A stretch of 22,516 nucleotides of DNA, from positions 1 through 22,516 of the IMG/VR virus record IMGVR_UViG_3300006641_000199, one strand, 5' to 3'. The translations under genes were made by a program, and so were the position numbers. Source of the stretch: a virus. The notes beneath the pieces are model-generated. The model was not told the DNA's origin. It saw only the letters and a program-made list of their open reading frames with translations, and made no database searches. Each line of letters starts with the position of its first letter. The stretch's first letter is position 1. This document shows positions 8,882 to 15,325 of this stretch, in pieces.

Positions 8882-9711
8882 TAGTGTTTTGCTTTTAACT
8901 TATGCTTATTATCTTCCAACCAATGAATTAAATCAATTGCTTCTTTCTTAAGATAGGGTAGATCATATTGTATTACATCAGTGACAATAGGATTCCCATA
9001 AGTATCAAGAGCAGATATAGGATTATCAAAACGATCTCTTCCTGCTTCTTCAAAAAGAATGTGATGAATTGTAAGGGTACCAGGGCTAAGCTTAGGATTA
9101 TGCTTAAGAATAATATACATATACATACTAAGCTGAAGAGCGTAATGGTTAAGGTTACAATCGTCAAGATGAGCAACAGGAGGAGCCATCTTTTGAGTGA
9201 CCCCTTCCCAATTAGTAAATCCTTCAACTTTAATTTCTTTATTTGTTTTATAATCAGTAATGTGCACTTGTCCATTAACAACCTCCACAAGATCTGATTG
9301 ACCACATACCCCAGCAGAACGCAGGTAAACCATATGCTCAGGATAAATGCCATCTTTTAATTTTTGCTCAGGAGAATGTTTAACCCCATCAACTTCAATG
9401 GGTTTAAAAACTGGGATTGTTGTTCCATGTCTTTCCATATTTCCTATCTCACATAAATCAGCTTCTCTTTGATTATGATACCATGTCCCTAAGTCAGTGG
9501 CTCTTTTAGCTTCAGCTTTCCAAGCCAACTTTATTTCTTCTGGTGTCATACCATACCACTTACTCTTTTTACTTACAGCACATTTTTTTGCTATAGAGTC
9601 TGCATCAAATGGCTGTTTAAAATTTCCAATGAAGCTTGTAACACTTAACCAATTTATATCATCATCGCTAACATATTTATGATCATGTGCTGTGAATTTT
9701 AATATACTCAT
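8881..9711 (-). CDS. PD-(D/E)XK exonuclease (RecB/Cas4-like)
   Basis: This 276-residue nuclease has the RecB-type PD-(D/E)XK fold. An N-terminal lead-in (WLSVTSFIGNF) precedes a conserved G-T-x-x-H segment at about 75-79. Glu125 follows, then GQSDLVEV with Asp140, and HITDYKTNKEI with the D-x-K at Asp153-Lys155. A late QLSMYMYILKHN helix matches the usual Gln-x-x-x-Tyr motif of this superfamily. Such enzymes degrade or trim DNA ends during recombination, replication or packaging. Its stop overlaps the phoH start by one base and its own start overlaps the upstream Cys-rich gene by 4 nt, so the three are translationally linked. Confidence 0.85.
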   Translation of the reverse strand: MSILKFTAHDHKYVSDDDINWLSVTSFIGNFKQPFDADSIAKKCAVSKKSKWYGMTPEEIKLAWKAEAKRATDLGTWYHNQREADLCEIGNMERHGTTIPVFKPIEVDGVKHSPEQKLKDGIYPEHMVYLRSAGVCGQSDLVEVVNGQVHITDYKTNKEIKVEGFTNWEGVTQKMAPPVAHLDDCNLNHYALQLSMYMYIILKHNPKLSPGTLTIHHILFEEAGRDRFDNPISALDTYGNPIVTDVIQYDLPYLKKEAIDLIHWLEDNKHKLKAKH

Positions 9712-10037
9712 AGTCCTAATTTTTCTTTTAATTTATCTTCCTCTTCCTCTGTAAGTTCAGCTGCCCATTTACCAAGAGGACATGCAGAAGAAAGAGCCCT
9801 TGTCTTTAGTGATAGAGAACATCCACATCCACCCATATCTTGATTACAACAAGGTTGTGTACCAGAAACAAAACATCCAGATCCTTGCACGTCATAAAGT
9901 GCACAATTCATACAAATCTGCATTCTCTGTTGTGCAATCTCTTCTACATCTTCCTTCTTAAAAATAGAGTTGGTGATTCCTTCAAGAATCTGGCCCTTGG
10001 TTTTCCAAATTTTTATTATGTTTTCTCTTAGGCTCAT
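9708..10037 (-). CDS. Cys-rich putative zinc-binding protein
   Basis: The 109-residue product has eight cysteines in the middle: Cys42, Cys45, Cys55, Cys63, Cys64, Cys71, Cys73 and Cys86. The pattern C-x2-C-x9-C ... PCCN ... GGCGC ... C implies one or two metal sites, most likely zinc. The segment GCGCSLSLKTRALSSACPLGKW resembles a conserved block in structural-module proteins of Bacteroidota phages. The C-terminus is an acidic helix (ELTEEEEDKLKEKLGL). A virion or assembly role is suggested by position. It overlaps the 3' end of the IHF-like gene. Confidence 0.75.
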   Translation of the reverse strand: MSLRENIIKIWKTKGQILEGITNSIFKKEDVEEIAQQRMQICMNCALYDVQGSGCFVSGTQPCCNQDMGGCGCSLSLKTRALSSACPLGKWAAELTEEEEDKLKEKLGL

Positions 10038-10401
10038 TTTTTCCTCTTTTATGTAATTTAATAAAATCTTTTCTTTGCTCTTCGTCTTTCATCAAATTTT
10101 TTAAATTCTTAAGATCAAATAAACTTTCAGCTGTTTTAAATCTAGCTGTCATTTGTTGTAATCCTTTTTGTTTGTTGTTCTCCTCCCACTGTTCTAGTCT
10201 TTTTATTTTTTCTTCTATCTTCCAATGCTTAACAACAAAATCACCAAGATTGGTAACATGTACTCTTTGATGTTTTAGAGATGATAGATTTTTTCTAACT
10301 TCTTGCCAATAAAATCTAACAACTGCCTCCACTACATCTTCAGACTGTCCCAGTGAGCTTGCCACTTCTGGTATAAACTCTTTAGCTTTTTTAGGATTCA
10401 A
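9982..10401 (-). CDS. IHF/HU-like DNA-binding protein (TTG start)
   Basis: The 139-residue protein has an N-terminal HU/IHF-type helical dimerisation region (residues 1-45: helices AKEFIPEVASSLGQSEDVV and FYWQEVRKNLSSL). The strand-turn segment HVTNLGDFVVKHWKI that begins the DNA-binding arms follows. After that a long basic, coiled-coil tail replaces the usual HU arm and ends in a Lys/Arg/Asn-rich stretch. IHF-like subunits encoded beside the capsid genes are a known feature of crAss-like phages and probably bend or organise DNA. No ATG is available between the upstream in-frame stop and the conserved core, so translation must begin at the TTG at 10401, overlapping the previous gene by 11 nt. 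Confidence 0.82.
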   Translation of the reverse strand: MNPKKAKEFIPEVASSLGQSEDVVEAVVRFYWQEVRKNLSSLKHQRVHVTNLGDFVVKHWKIEEKIKRLEQWEENNKQKGLQQMTARFKTAESLFDLKNLKNLMKDEEQRKDFIKLHKRGKNEPKRKHNKNLENQGPDS

Positions 10402-10753
10402 TGCTTAAAAATTTAAAGTCAAGTAAAATACTTCCTTTAGCATGAATATTCAAAACAGGATTAATTAGTATTTTCTTTTTATTTTTTCCTTCTTTAACAA
10501 TCATTCCTTTTTTTTCCAACTTAGCTAAACAGTTTCTAGCACTCTGTGGAGAAGAAAATATTTTTCTTTCATGAATAATATTACAAAAACTTGTAAGCTC
10601 TTGTTCCCCTTGTATAGCTAAATATGTAAGACAATCTAATTCAGAATCGCTGACAAAGATGTTAGACAAATAGCAATGAGTGACAAGCTGGTATTTTACA
10701 ATACCCCACTTACCAATCTTTACTCTTTTATCCACTTGATTTACTACTGCCAT
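10391..10753 (-). CDS. Winged-helix DNA-binding protein
   Basis: The 120-residue protein contains a helix-turn-helix followed by a wing: FCNIIHERKIFSSPQSARNCLAKLEKKGMIVKEGKNKKKILIN (about 60-100). The recognition helix would be SPQSARNCLAKLEKKG, with the wing formed by the two strands after it, as in MarR-type regulators. Proteins of this kind recur next to the IHF-like gene in crAss-like genomes. The start overlaps the acetyltransferase stop by one base. It may act as a late regulator or a structural DNA-binding protein; the target is unknown. Confidence 0.75.
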   Translation of the reverse strand: MAVVNQVDKRVKIGKWGIVKYQLVTHCYLSNIFVSDSELDCLTYLAIQGEQELTSFCNIIHERKIFSSPQSARNCLAKLEKKGMIVKEGKNKKKILINPVLNIHAKGSILLDFKFLSIES

Positions 10754-11184
10754 TATAACTCTAATTTAAAACTCATATAATCTTCTTTGGTATTTGACCA
10801 GTTTTTGTACAACAATATAGGTGTAGCACCAAAGTTTTCAAATATCTTCCAGCTAGCTCCCTTACGAGCTTCCCCTGTAAGAAACTCATAACCAGAATTT
10901 GTCCCCCAATCTATAGCAAGTTTTACAAGATCATGACCTAAACCTTGTCCTCTGTGTGTTGGTAGTACAGTGAAACTTTCTATGTGCAGCACGTTGGTTG
11001 ATTGCCACGACAACAAGATTTCTCCCACCAACTCAGACTTATCTTTAAGCCATATCCCCTGGAAATTTTTTTCCTCTTGTAACATATACAATTTATAAGA
11101 GTCATCCCATCGAAGTTCTTTGGGATGTTCTCTTTCAAACTTAAACGTTTCCCTGTAATCCTTAAGTCTGTAGATGGGGGACAT
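10753..11184 (-). CDS. GNAT-family N-acetyltransferase
   Basis: The 143-residue protein has the full GNAT core. The central strand LHIESFTVLP leads into the acetyl-CoA-binding loop RGQGLG (Arg78-Gly83, the R/Q-x-x-G-x-G/A motif) and the following helix HDLVKLAIDWG. The strand GYEFLTGEARKGASWKIFENFGATPILLY is typical of the C-terminal motif B. GNAT enzymes transfer acetyl from acetyl-CoA to amines of proteins or small molecules; the acceptor is not predictable. Phage versions can modify host proteins. The gene is embedded in the structural operon between a coiled-coil protein and a winged-helix protein. Confidence 0.88.
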   Translation of the reverse strand: MSPIYRLKDYRETFKFEREHPKELRWDDSYKLYMLQEEKNFQGIWLKDKSELVGEILLSWQSTNVLHIESFTVLPTHRGQGLGHDLVKLAIDWGTNSGYEFLTGEARKGASWKIFENFGATPILLYKNWSNTKEDYMSFKLEL

Positions 11185-11190
11185 TCTGAT

Positions 11191-11517
11191 TTACTTTTTA
11201 AGGTTTCTTGATTTAGGAGCTGGAGCTGGTTCTTCAGATCTCAACACTTCATCTCCCACTTGCAATCCTGCTTCAACCAACTCTGGGTTGTTATCAAGAT
11301 CTTCTTGTGTAAGATTATAAGGCACTCCTTGTGGTGCACTTGATTGAGGATTTGTAAGAGTGCCAATAAACTGTAAAGCTTTAAGCTCTTCAGCTCTAGC
11401 TACAGCCAGTTTAGTGTTAAGCTCTTGCAGCTCATACTGTTTAGACTTCACTTCAATTTGTTCTGCTAAGAAAGACAACACTTCTTCCTTGCTTGGAACT
11501 TTTTGTTCTTCTGACAT
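11191..11517 (-). CDS. Coiled-coil protein of the structural operon
   Basis: The 108-residue product has a helical, heptad-rich N-terminal part (about 5-55: EVLSFLAEQIEVKSKQYELQ and following). A Pro/Asn/Gln linker and an acidic tail with PAPAP before a basic end (KSRNLKK) follow. No enzyme motif, Cys cluster or membrane segment is present. Position suggests a small virion or assembly protein. It ends 6 nt before the acetyltransferase start. Confidence 0.7.
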   Translation of the reverse strand: MSEEQKVPSKEEVLSFLAEQIEVKSKQYELQELNTKLAVARAEELKALQFIGTLTNPQSSAPQGVPYNLTQEDLDNNPELVEAGLQVGDEVLRSEEPAPAPKSRNLKK

Positions 11518-11539
11518 ACTTGTTGGTTTTTATTGTTAA

Positions 11540-11857
11540 TTAAAGGGATGTTTCTTCATCGTCATCACTAGGTTCTGCCTGTTCCCATATAGACCTAACA
11601 TAATCCTCCCACTTCTCAACTAGTTCATGATAAGGAGTGTCAAGTATAAATGAGTTGCCATCTGTGCAAAATATAGTGGCACATTTATAAGTGGGACCAT
11701 CTGCCTCATCATTGCTCATCTTAATAGCATTAATGATCCCCATGTCAATAGCAAATGGCAACCACTTGCCTTCGTCTTCTTTTATACCAAGTAGATCCAT
11801 TTCTGTAGGATTCACTGTGTGGCATTGCACTTTACATTTGTGTATCATATGTCTCAT
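11540..11857 (-). CDS. Hypothetical acidic protein
   Basis: The 105-residue protein has an alpha/beta pattern: HKCKVQCHTVNPTEMDLLGI, then GKWLPFAIDMGIINAIKMS, then YKCATIFCTDGNSFILDTPYHEL. It ends in a strongly acidic tail (EPSDDDEETSL). The CTDGNSFILDTPYHELVEKW part suggests a small beta domain followed by a helix. Four Cys residues are scattered rather than arranged as a metal site. Its start lies 1 nt from the upstream gene. Function is unknown. Confidence 0.7.
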   Translation of the reverse strand: MRHMIHKCKVQCHTVNPTEMDLLGIKEDEGKWLPFAIDMGIINAIKMSNDEADGPTYKCATIFCTDGNSFILDTPYHELVEKWEDYVRSIWEQAEPSDDDEETSL

Positions 11858-11858
11858 A

Positions 11859-12209
11859 TTATTGTATATATGGTTTTAAACTATTAGCCACTTGTTTGAA
11901 TAAATGATCCTTCACTCTTTGCTCTAAAGGTAGTTCACTATATAAAGCAAAGCAAGGATGTTCTTTCTTAATAGGGTCTTTCACTGGTCCCCACTTCCAA
12001 CCCTCAGCTGCCTTATCCCTACACCACACTTCATGACTAAGTTCTGGAGTGGCATCTGGGTTATTAAGATGAAAATCCACTCCTCTAATAGCTGACCCTT
12101 TTTGCCAGTCTGGAGCATCCTCCCATGTAGGCTGAGACATATCACCTAATGCCTCACAATACACCTTGTTAATTTCATGTGCCACCTTGGCCACTTGTTC
12201 TACTGTCAT
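11859..12209 (-). CDS. RyR-domain protein, first gene of the leftward operon
   Basis: This 116-residue protein is essentially one RyR (ryanodine-receptor repeat) domain, a fold common in phages and prophages. Diagnostic features are the WEDAPDWQKGSAIRGVDF segment, the HEVWCRDKAAEGWKWGPVKD block (about 59-78), and HPCFALYSELPLEQRVKDHLF near 84-103. RyR domains may bind small ligands; their role in phages is not established. It is the first gene after a good Bacteroidota-type promoter about 30 nt upstream. Confidence 0.88.
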   Translation of the reverse strand: MTVEQVAKVAHEINKVYCEALGDMSQPTWEDAPDWQKGSAIRGVDFHLNNPDATPELSHEVWCRDKAAEGWKWGPVKDPIKKEHPCFALYSELPLEQRVKDHLFKQVANSLKPYIQ

Positions 12210-12240
12210 AATATAATATACTTTAAATGTTTAAACTTAA

Positions 12241-12271
12241 CAAATTTAATTATTATTTTTTATCCACCAAA
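12241..12271 (-). promoter_or_regulatory. Bacteroidota-type promoter for the leftward operon
   Basis: Read on the minus strand, TTTG (12271-12268) is followed after exactly 19 nt by TAAATTTG (12248-12241). This matches the Bacteroidota primary sigma consensus TTTG-N19-TAnnTTTG. The expected transcription start is near 12235, about 25 nt before the ATG at 12209. The rest of the divergent gap to 12435 is AT-rich with a GC-richer patch at 12340-12390. It includes a weak -7-like TAGATTTA at 12392-12399 that could serve the rightward gene. Confidence 0.65.
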
Positions 12272-12435
12272 TTTTTCTATGGGAAAATTAAAAATTTTTT
12301 CTACCCCAAAAATTTGACTTGTGTGTTAGAAGTTGTGAAGGGTAGTCCAGCGAAGGTCCCCACCACCATGTCGAAGCTACGCTCACCCCCATAGATTTAG
12401 CTGTATTTATTTCATAACACTCTAAAATTTAAAGT

Positions 12436-12717
12436 ATGAGTACTAGAAGCAAAGTCACATTTATGACTGTAAACGCGTTCAAAAAAGCGATTGGTGTAAA
12501 CTCTATCCAAGTCGTGCGCTACGACAAGGGTGAGAAAGCTACGAACAAGCTCTCTGTTCTGGACGAAGATGGTAATTTCTATCGTTGCCAACAGAGCATT
12601 GACACCTCTAAACCAATGGCTTTCTTAATCGAAGAGAACGCTTCTCTCGATGAAGCCTGCTTGGTTAACGTGAGTGGCACTGGCGAGAGTCCACTGACTA
12701 CCTTGGCAAGTCTCTAA
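12436..12717 (+). CDS. Hypothetical protein with high-expression codon use
   Basis: The 93-residue protein begins MSTRSKVTFMTVNAFKKAIG. It looks like a compact alpha/beta domain (IQVVRYDKGEKATNKLSVLD, then FYRCQQSIDTSKPMAFLIEE). No family was recognised. Codon use differs clearly from its neighbours: it favours C-ending and G-containing codons (TAC, GAC, CGC, CGT, CTC, ATC) where the rest of the window prefers A/T-ending ones. It is the first rightward gene from the divergent region and is followed directly by a 13-bp terminator hairpin. This layout suggests a strongly expressed, perhaps early, protein. Confidence 0.8.
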   Translation: MSTRSKVTFMTVNAFKKAIGVNSIQVVRYDKGEKATNKLSVLDEDGNFYRCQQSIDTSKPMAFLIEENASLDEACLVNVSGTGESPLTTLASL

Positions 12718-12726
12718 TGCCAAGAC

Positions 12727-12763
12727 ACCACCTGACGACAGCAAGTTGTCAGGTGGTTCCTTT
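12727..12763 (+). terminator. Intrinsic terminator-like hairpin after the first rightward gene
   Basis: The stem 12727-12739 pairs with 12745-12757 over 13 bp (one G-U) around the loop AGCAA. The following sequence is TCCTTTG, a weak U-tract, so termination may be partial and allow read-through to the small ORF that follows. Confidence 0.65.
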
Positions 12764-12801
12764 GTCAATTTGATACTCTTAATGGTATCGAAACTACAAT
12801 T

Positions 12802-12894
12802 ATGCTAGCTACCTTCATGCTAGATGGAACTGTTGTACTTGTGAATAGTATCAGAGATGCTATCACTACAGCAGAAGACGTGCGCAATGCGTAA
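12802..12894 (+). CDS. Putative 30-residue small protein
   Basis: An ATG-initiated frame encodes MLATFMLDGTVVLVNSIRDA plus TTAEDVRNA. The frame stays open upstream back to 12736, without another ATG. The codon mix (GTG, CGC, GAC, GTA) resembles the preceding 93-residue gene, and it lies between that gene's hairpin and a strong terminator, so the two probably share a transcript. Without homologues, a chance ORF in a structured 3' UTR cannot be excluded. Confidence 0.4.
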   Translation: MLATFMLDGTVVLVNSIRDAITTAEDVRNA

Positions 12895-12949
12895 GTCTCA
12901 TCCAGAGTTAAGCTTTATCTCTGTCAAATAAAAAGCTTTCACCTATTTA

Positions 12950-12989
12950 TGTGTGTGTTACTGTCAGGGGCAGACACACACATTTTTTT
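12950..12989 (+). terminator. Strong intrinsic terminator
   Basis: TGTGTGTG (12950-12957) pairs with CACACACA (12975-12982), with an inner CTG/CAG pair (12961-12963 with 12971-12973), followed by seven T residues. An additional AAGCTTT/AAAGCTT hairpin (12910-12916 with 12932-12938) lies just upstream. It ends the 12.4-12.9 kb unit and isolates it from the RNA-rich region beyond. Confidence 0.85.
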
Positions 12990-13220
12990 ATTTCAATATT
13001 TCTAAACCACTGAAAATACAATAATTTGGTGGCATTAGATAGCTATAGATACAGCTGTTGTTCAGTTGTGGGTTGTTTATTTTTCACGTAGACTAGAGAT
13101 TGAATGTAGAGCCTAGAATATTCGCTAGGTTAATAGACTAAGTAAAGGATTCTGGTAGTTAGACTTCATTTAGCTACTGCTTTATGGTGATGCATAAACC
13201 ATTGTTTTTTGGCCTTACAT
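12990..13220 (+). other. Gene-free leader to the RNA-rich region
   Basis: No credible ORF is present. Small hairpins are visible: CCTAG/CTAGG (13112-13116 with 13125-13129) and TTTATG/CATAAA (13181-13186 with 13193-13198). An ATAATTTG at about 13021 is one transposition away from the Bacteroidota -7 box. This stretch may hold the promoter and 5' part of the RNA transcripts that follow, but no convincing promoter was found. Confidence 0.35.
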
Positions 13221-13342
13221 AGCCAGTTAGTGCAAGGGTAGCACGTTACTCAGGAAGAGTCTGTATGATATCTACAGACACCTATGTTAGGCCAACATAT
13301 GGGTCTTGAGTAAAAATGGGGGTTCAAGTCCCCCATTGGCCT
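13221..13342 (+). tRNA. tRNA-like gene with an interrupted anticodon loop
   Basis: Standard tRNA parts are present. The acceptor AGCCAGT (13221-13227) pairs with ATTGGCC (13335-13341), six of seven pairs with an A-C mismatch at the end. TA lies at positions 8-9. The D-arm is GTGC-AAGGGTA-GCAC (13230-13244) with the conserved GG. A 4-nt variable loop is followed by the T-arm GGGGG-TTCAAGT-CCCCC (13318-13334) with a consensus T-loop. The anticodon stem TTACTCA/TGAGTAA (13246-13252 with 13307-13313) encloses 54 nt instead of a short loop. That insert holds two hairpins: GTCTGTA/TACAGAC (13259-13265 with 13273-13279) and TATGTT/AACATA (13283-13288 with 13294-13299). No clear anticodon can be read; removing an insert to leave T-TCTTGA would give CUU, but this is speculative. 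CCA is not encoded. Confidence 0.6.
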
Positions 13343-13343
13343 G

Positions 13344-14236
13344 CTCATAGTGTAGAGAATAGAGATATTCTTGAACAACGAGGCGTCAGTACACGCCTAC
13401 AAGGACAGTAATGTCTAGAGACTATGAGGTATTTTTTAACAAACTACAGTTGTTGGTACTACAGTAACCATCTAGGGTGGATAGGTCCTATGAATCTATC
13501 ATTATTATTTAAAGTCTTTTAAGATATTTCCTTGGCTTGCCAGGGCGATTGGCTGCTTATGGTCATAGGATAAACCTAGTGATAGGTATAAAGTGTATAG
13601 TGTGAACAACGCTATATGCACAGGTGGGTGGTGACACTCATTCTGGCCATGTAAGCATACGAGCAACACACTTGATGGAGAAATCTCTGAGAGTGTACAG
13701 TGTTAGCATACGCTGTTGAGTGGGAAACCACAATAGGAATACTCGTAGGAATATGTGAAATGATTCCACCAAGAGTCAAATTGCGTTGACCAAGTGAATA
13801 TAAAGGCCTGGTAACAGGGTCTTAATTCACTCGTAGACTGGTAATCTACACTGGGATGTCATAGTACGTCTTGCTCAAAAGGCAGGAAGCTATATTCTGA
13901 CAACACATCCTGGATTATGCTATTGTTTATTAACATCAAAAATTAATAAATGCAAAAGCTTGTCAGGTGTTCATGTGAAATTGCCTTATGTGTCTGTAAT
14001 ATGACACCATTATGTTCTCGCAAGGAACATTTTGAGATCTAGAGAGTATATCTAAGTAGCTGCAGGGATGTAGCGCAGTGTTCCAACACGCTTGGTAGAA
14101 ATCAAAGTTTATATAGCATGAACAAAGAACCTTCTGGAGAGAAGTAAACTACTGGCAATCCTATCTACAAACTAGTAATAGTTTGTGTGTGAGCATATTG
14201 GTAACAATATGTCGATGATAGGGTCAAAGGTCAATT
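13344..14236 (+). ncRNA. Very large structured RNA (GOLLD/ROOL-like candidate)
   Basis: About 890 nt contain no credible ORF but many consecutive helices. It opens with a four-way junction: CTCATAGT/ACTATGAG (13344-13351 with 13421-13428) enclosing three hairpins. GNRA-capped hairpins occur at 13403-13416 (GTAA), 13574-13587 (GTGA), 13720-13731 (GAAA), 13807-13818 (GTAA), 14167-14186 (GTAA, 8 bp) and 14194-14211 (GTAA, 7 bp). The last two are enclosed by CCTATC/GATAGG (14160-14165 with 14217-14222). Further helices are 13634-13639 with 13691-13696, 13794-13799 with 13825-13830, 13833-13837 with 13845-13849, 13854-13859 with 13905-13910, 13926-13933 with 13943-13950, and 14012-14017 with 14025-14030. 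AGCATACG occurs twice (13654, 13705). Size, GNRA richness and a tRNA-like neighbour recall the GOLLD and ROOL giant RNAs of phages and prophages. It could also be two RNAs, since a T-run follows the first junction at 13432. Confidence 0.65.
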
Positions 14237-14290
14237 CACTCAGCCTTTTATTTCTTTTGTAAACAATCCTCTAAACATAAAATAAACAAA

Positions 14291-14788
14291 ATGCGTAAAT
14301 TCAATCAAACAATCAGCATTGAAATTGAAGTGGATAGCATTGCTAATCAACTTCTTAACACAATCAACCCAGAGTTTAAACATCGTATACCTGTGGTTGA
14401 AGCCATTATTGGCACAGCATTGAACAACAGAGATTCTCAAGCACTTGGCTACATCTTTAACGCTTTGTCAGGTCACTTACCTGAAATTAATTACAAAGTG
14501 GGTGATTTAGTTAATTGTACAGCAACCACTTACATGTATGTTAGTGAGCAAAGTAGAGCTAAAAAAGACTCTGAAAGCGCACCATTGGGTAAGTCTAAGG
14601 TTATTGCAATTAACCCATTCTCTAGCACACCTTTGCAAGTGGAATTTGATTATCATCGTTCAGATGGCACAATCAGAAAAGACACTATGTGGGTAAAAAT
14701 GAATCAATGTTCAAACATTGTTAGAACAAGCGATTGTTCAGATGAAAGCATTGATGGTATTTACAAGTACGAAGACATTTTCTCTTAA
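14291..14788 (+). CDS. Conserved phage hypothetical protein
   Basis: The 165-residue protein has a helical N-terminal half (ISIEIEVDSIANQLLNTINPE, then AIIGTALNNRDSQALGYIFNAL). The C-terminal half is beta-rich, beginning INYKVGDLVNCTATTYMY and containing SKVIAINPFSSTPLQVEFDYHRSDGTIRKDTMWVKMNQC, which reads like a small SH3-type barrel. No enzyme motif is visible. I believe similar 'VGDLV...VEFDY...DT.WV' proteins occur in other Bacteroidota phages, but I cannot name a family. It is followed by a hairpin terminator and preceded by the large structured RNA. Confidence 0.8.
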   Translation: MRKFNQTISIEIEVDSIANQLLNTINPEFKHRIPVVEAIIGTALNNRDSQALGYIFNALSGHLPEINYKVGDLVNCTATTYMYVSEQSRAKKDSESAPLGKSKVIAINPFSSTPLQVEFDYHRSDGTIRKDTMWVKMNQCSNIVRTSDCSDESIDGIYKYEDIFS

Positions 14789-14800
14789 ACCTTATTTAGT

Positions 14801-14836
14801 ATGGAGTGTGGGCTTAACAGCTCATACTCCATTTAA
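14801..14836 (+). terminator. Hairpin terminator, weak T-tract
   Basis: ATGGAGT (14801-14807) pairs with ACTCCAT (14826-14832), with further inner pairs around GC/GC, 13 nt after the stop of the preceding gene. Only three T residues follow directly, so this may be a partial terminator or a 3'-end stabilising hairpin. Confidence 0.55.
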
Positions 14837-14854
14837 CCTTTAAATTATTTCCAC

Positions 14855-15025
14855 GTGAAACATTTAATCGTATTTCCCATTTGGTTGTTGTTAGTTGTTA
14901 TATCATTAACAGCTGGAGCTATATTTTGGCTATACAGGTTCTCATTTGCAGACTTCAAAAAGGCATCTACATTCATTAACATGAAAATCATCAGGTTTAC
15001 ACGCTGGTATGAATTTTCAAGATAA
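14855..15025 (+). CDS. Small membrane protein (GTG start)
   Basis: A 56-residue frame begins at GTG with KHLIVFPIWLLLVVISLTAG and continues AIFWLYRFSFADFKK. It has one strongly hydrophobic segment (about residues 3-27), then a basic, amphipathic tail (FINMKIIRFTRWYEFSR). It overlaps the unused upstream ATG of the next gene and precedes a second small membrane protein. Such single-pass, positively charged proteins in phages can be holin-like or superinfection-exclusion factors. No family was recognised. Confidence 0.5.
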   Translation: MKHLIVFPIWLLLVVISLTAGAIFWLYRFSFADFKKASTFINMKIIRFTRWYEFSR

Positions 15026-15035
15026 AATATTCAAA

Positions 15036-15242
15036 ATGAAGAAGTTCAGTATACTATTAGCAACTGCAGCATTGCCATTTTTGTTGGTTTGGGCTGCTTG
15101 GGTATTAACAGCTTTTAATTTTAATCCTCACGATGTATTCAACGAAGGTGCATTTTGGGGATTGAGCACAATGTATTGGTTTTTATGGATTTGTATGTCA
15201 GCATTAATCGTTGAATTGATTGATGAATCTGTCAAATCCTAA
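15036..15242 (+). CDS. Small two-pass membrane protein
   Basis: The 68-residue product starts at MKKFSILLATAALPF. The ATG at 15036 is preferred because it follows an A-rich leader and gives a normal basic N-terminus; an ATG at 15009 would add nine residues overlapping the previous gene. Two membrane segments are visible, about 4-23 and 42-60, separated by the short loop FNFNPHDVFNEGAFWG, with an acidic C-terminus. The topology would suit a small holin-like or envelope protein, but there is no sequence evidence for function. Confidence 0.65.
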   Translation: MKKFSILLATAALPFLLVWAAWVLTAFNFNPHDVFNEGAFWGLSTMYWFLWICMSALIVELIDESVKS

Positions 15243-15259
15243 AGTTCGTAGGAAGGTTG

Positions 15260-15303
15260 GGTGTCCACCTCAGAGCTTGTAAGAGCAAAAACACCTTTTT
15301 TTT
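15260..15303 (+). terminator. Possible terminator between small membrane genes
   Basis: GGTGT (15260-15264) pairs with ACACC (15291-15295) followed by eight T residues. The stem is only 5 bp with a long loop, so the call depends mainly on the T-run. Confidence 0.4.
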
Positions 15304-15325
15304 CTATCACCTAAATCATGATAAC

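Noticed and set aside
12717-12775. 18-codon ORF overlapping the stop of the 12.4 kb gene (TAATG)
   Set aside because: It runs through the 13-bp terminator hairpin, so its apparent start is best explained by chance.
13344-14236. Group I or group II intron
   Set aside because: I found no recognisable group I core (P7/G-binding) or group II domain V, no flanking split gene and no homing endonuclease frame.
14240-14440. 66-codon minus-strand ORF opposite the 14.29 kb gene
   Set aside because: Antisense shadow of a coherent plus-strand gene.
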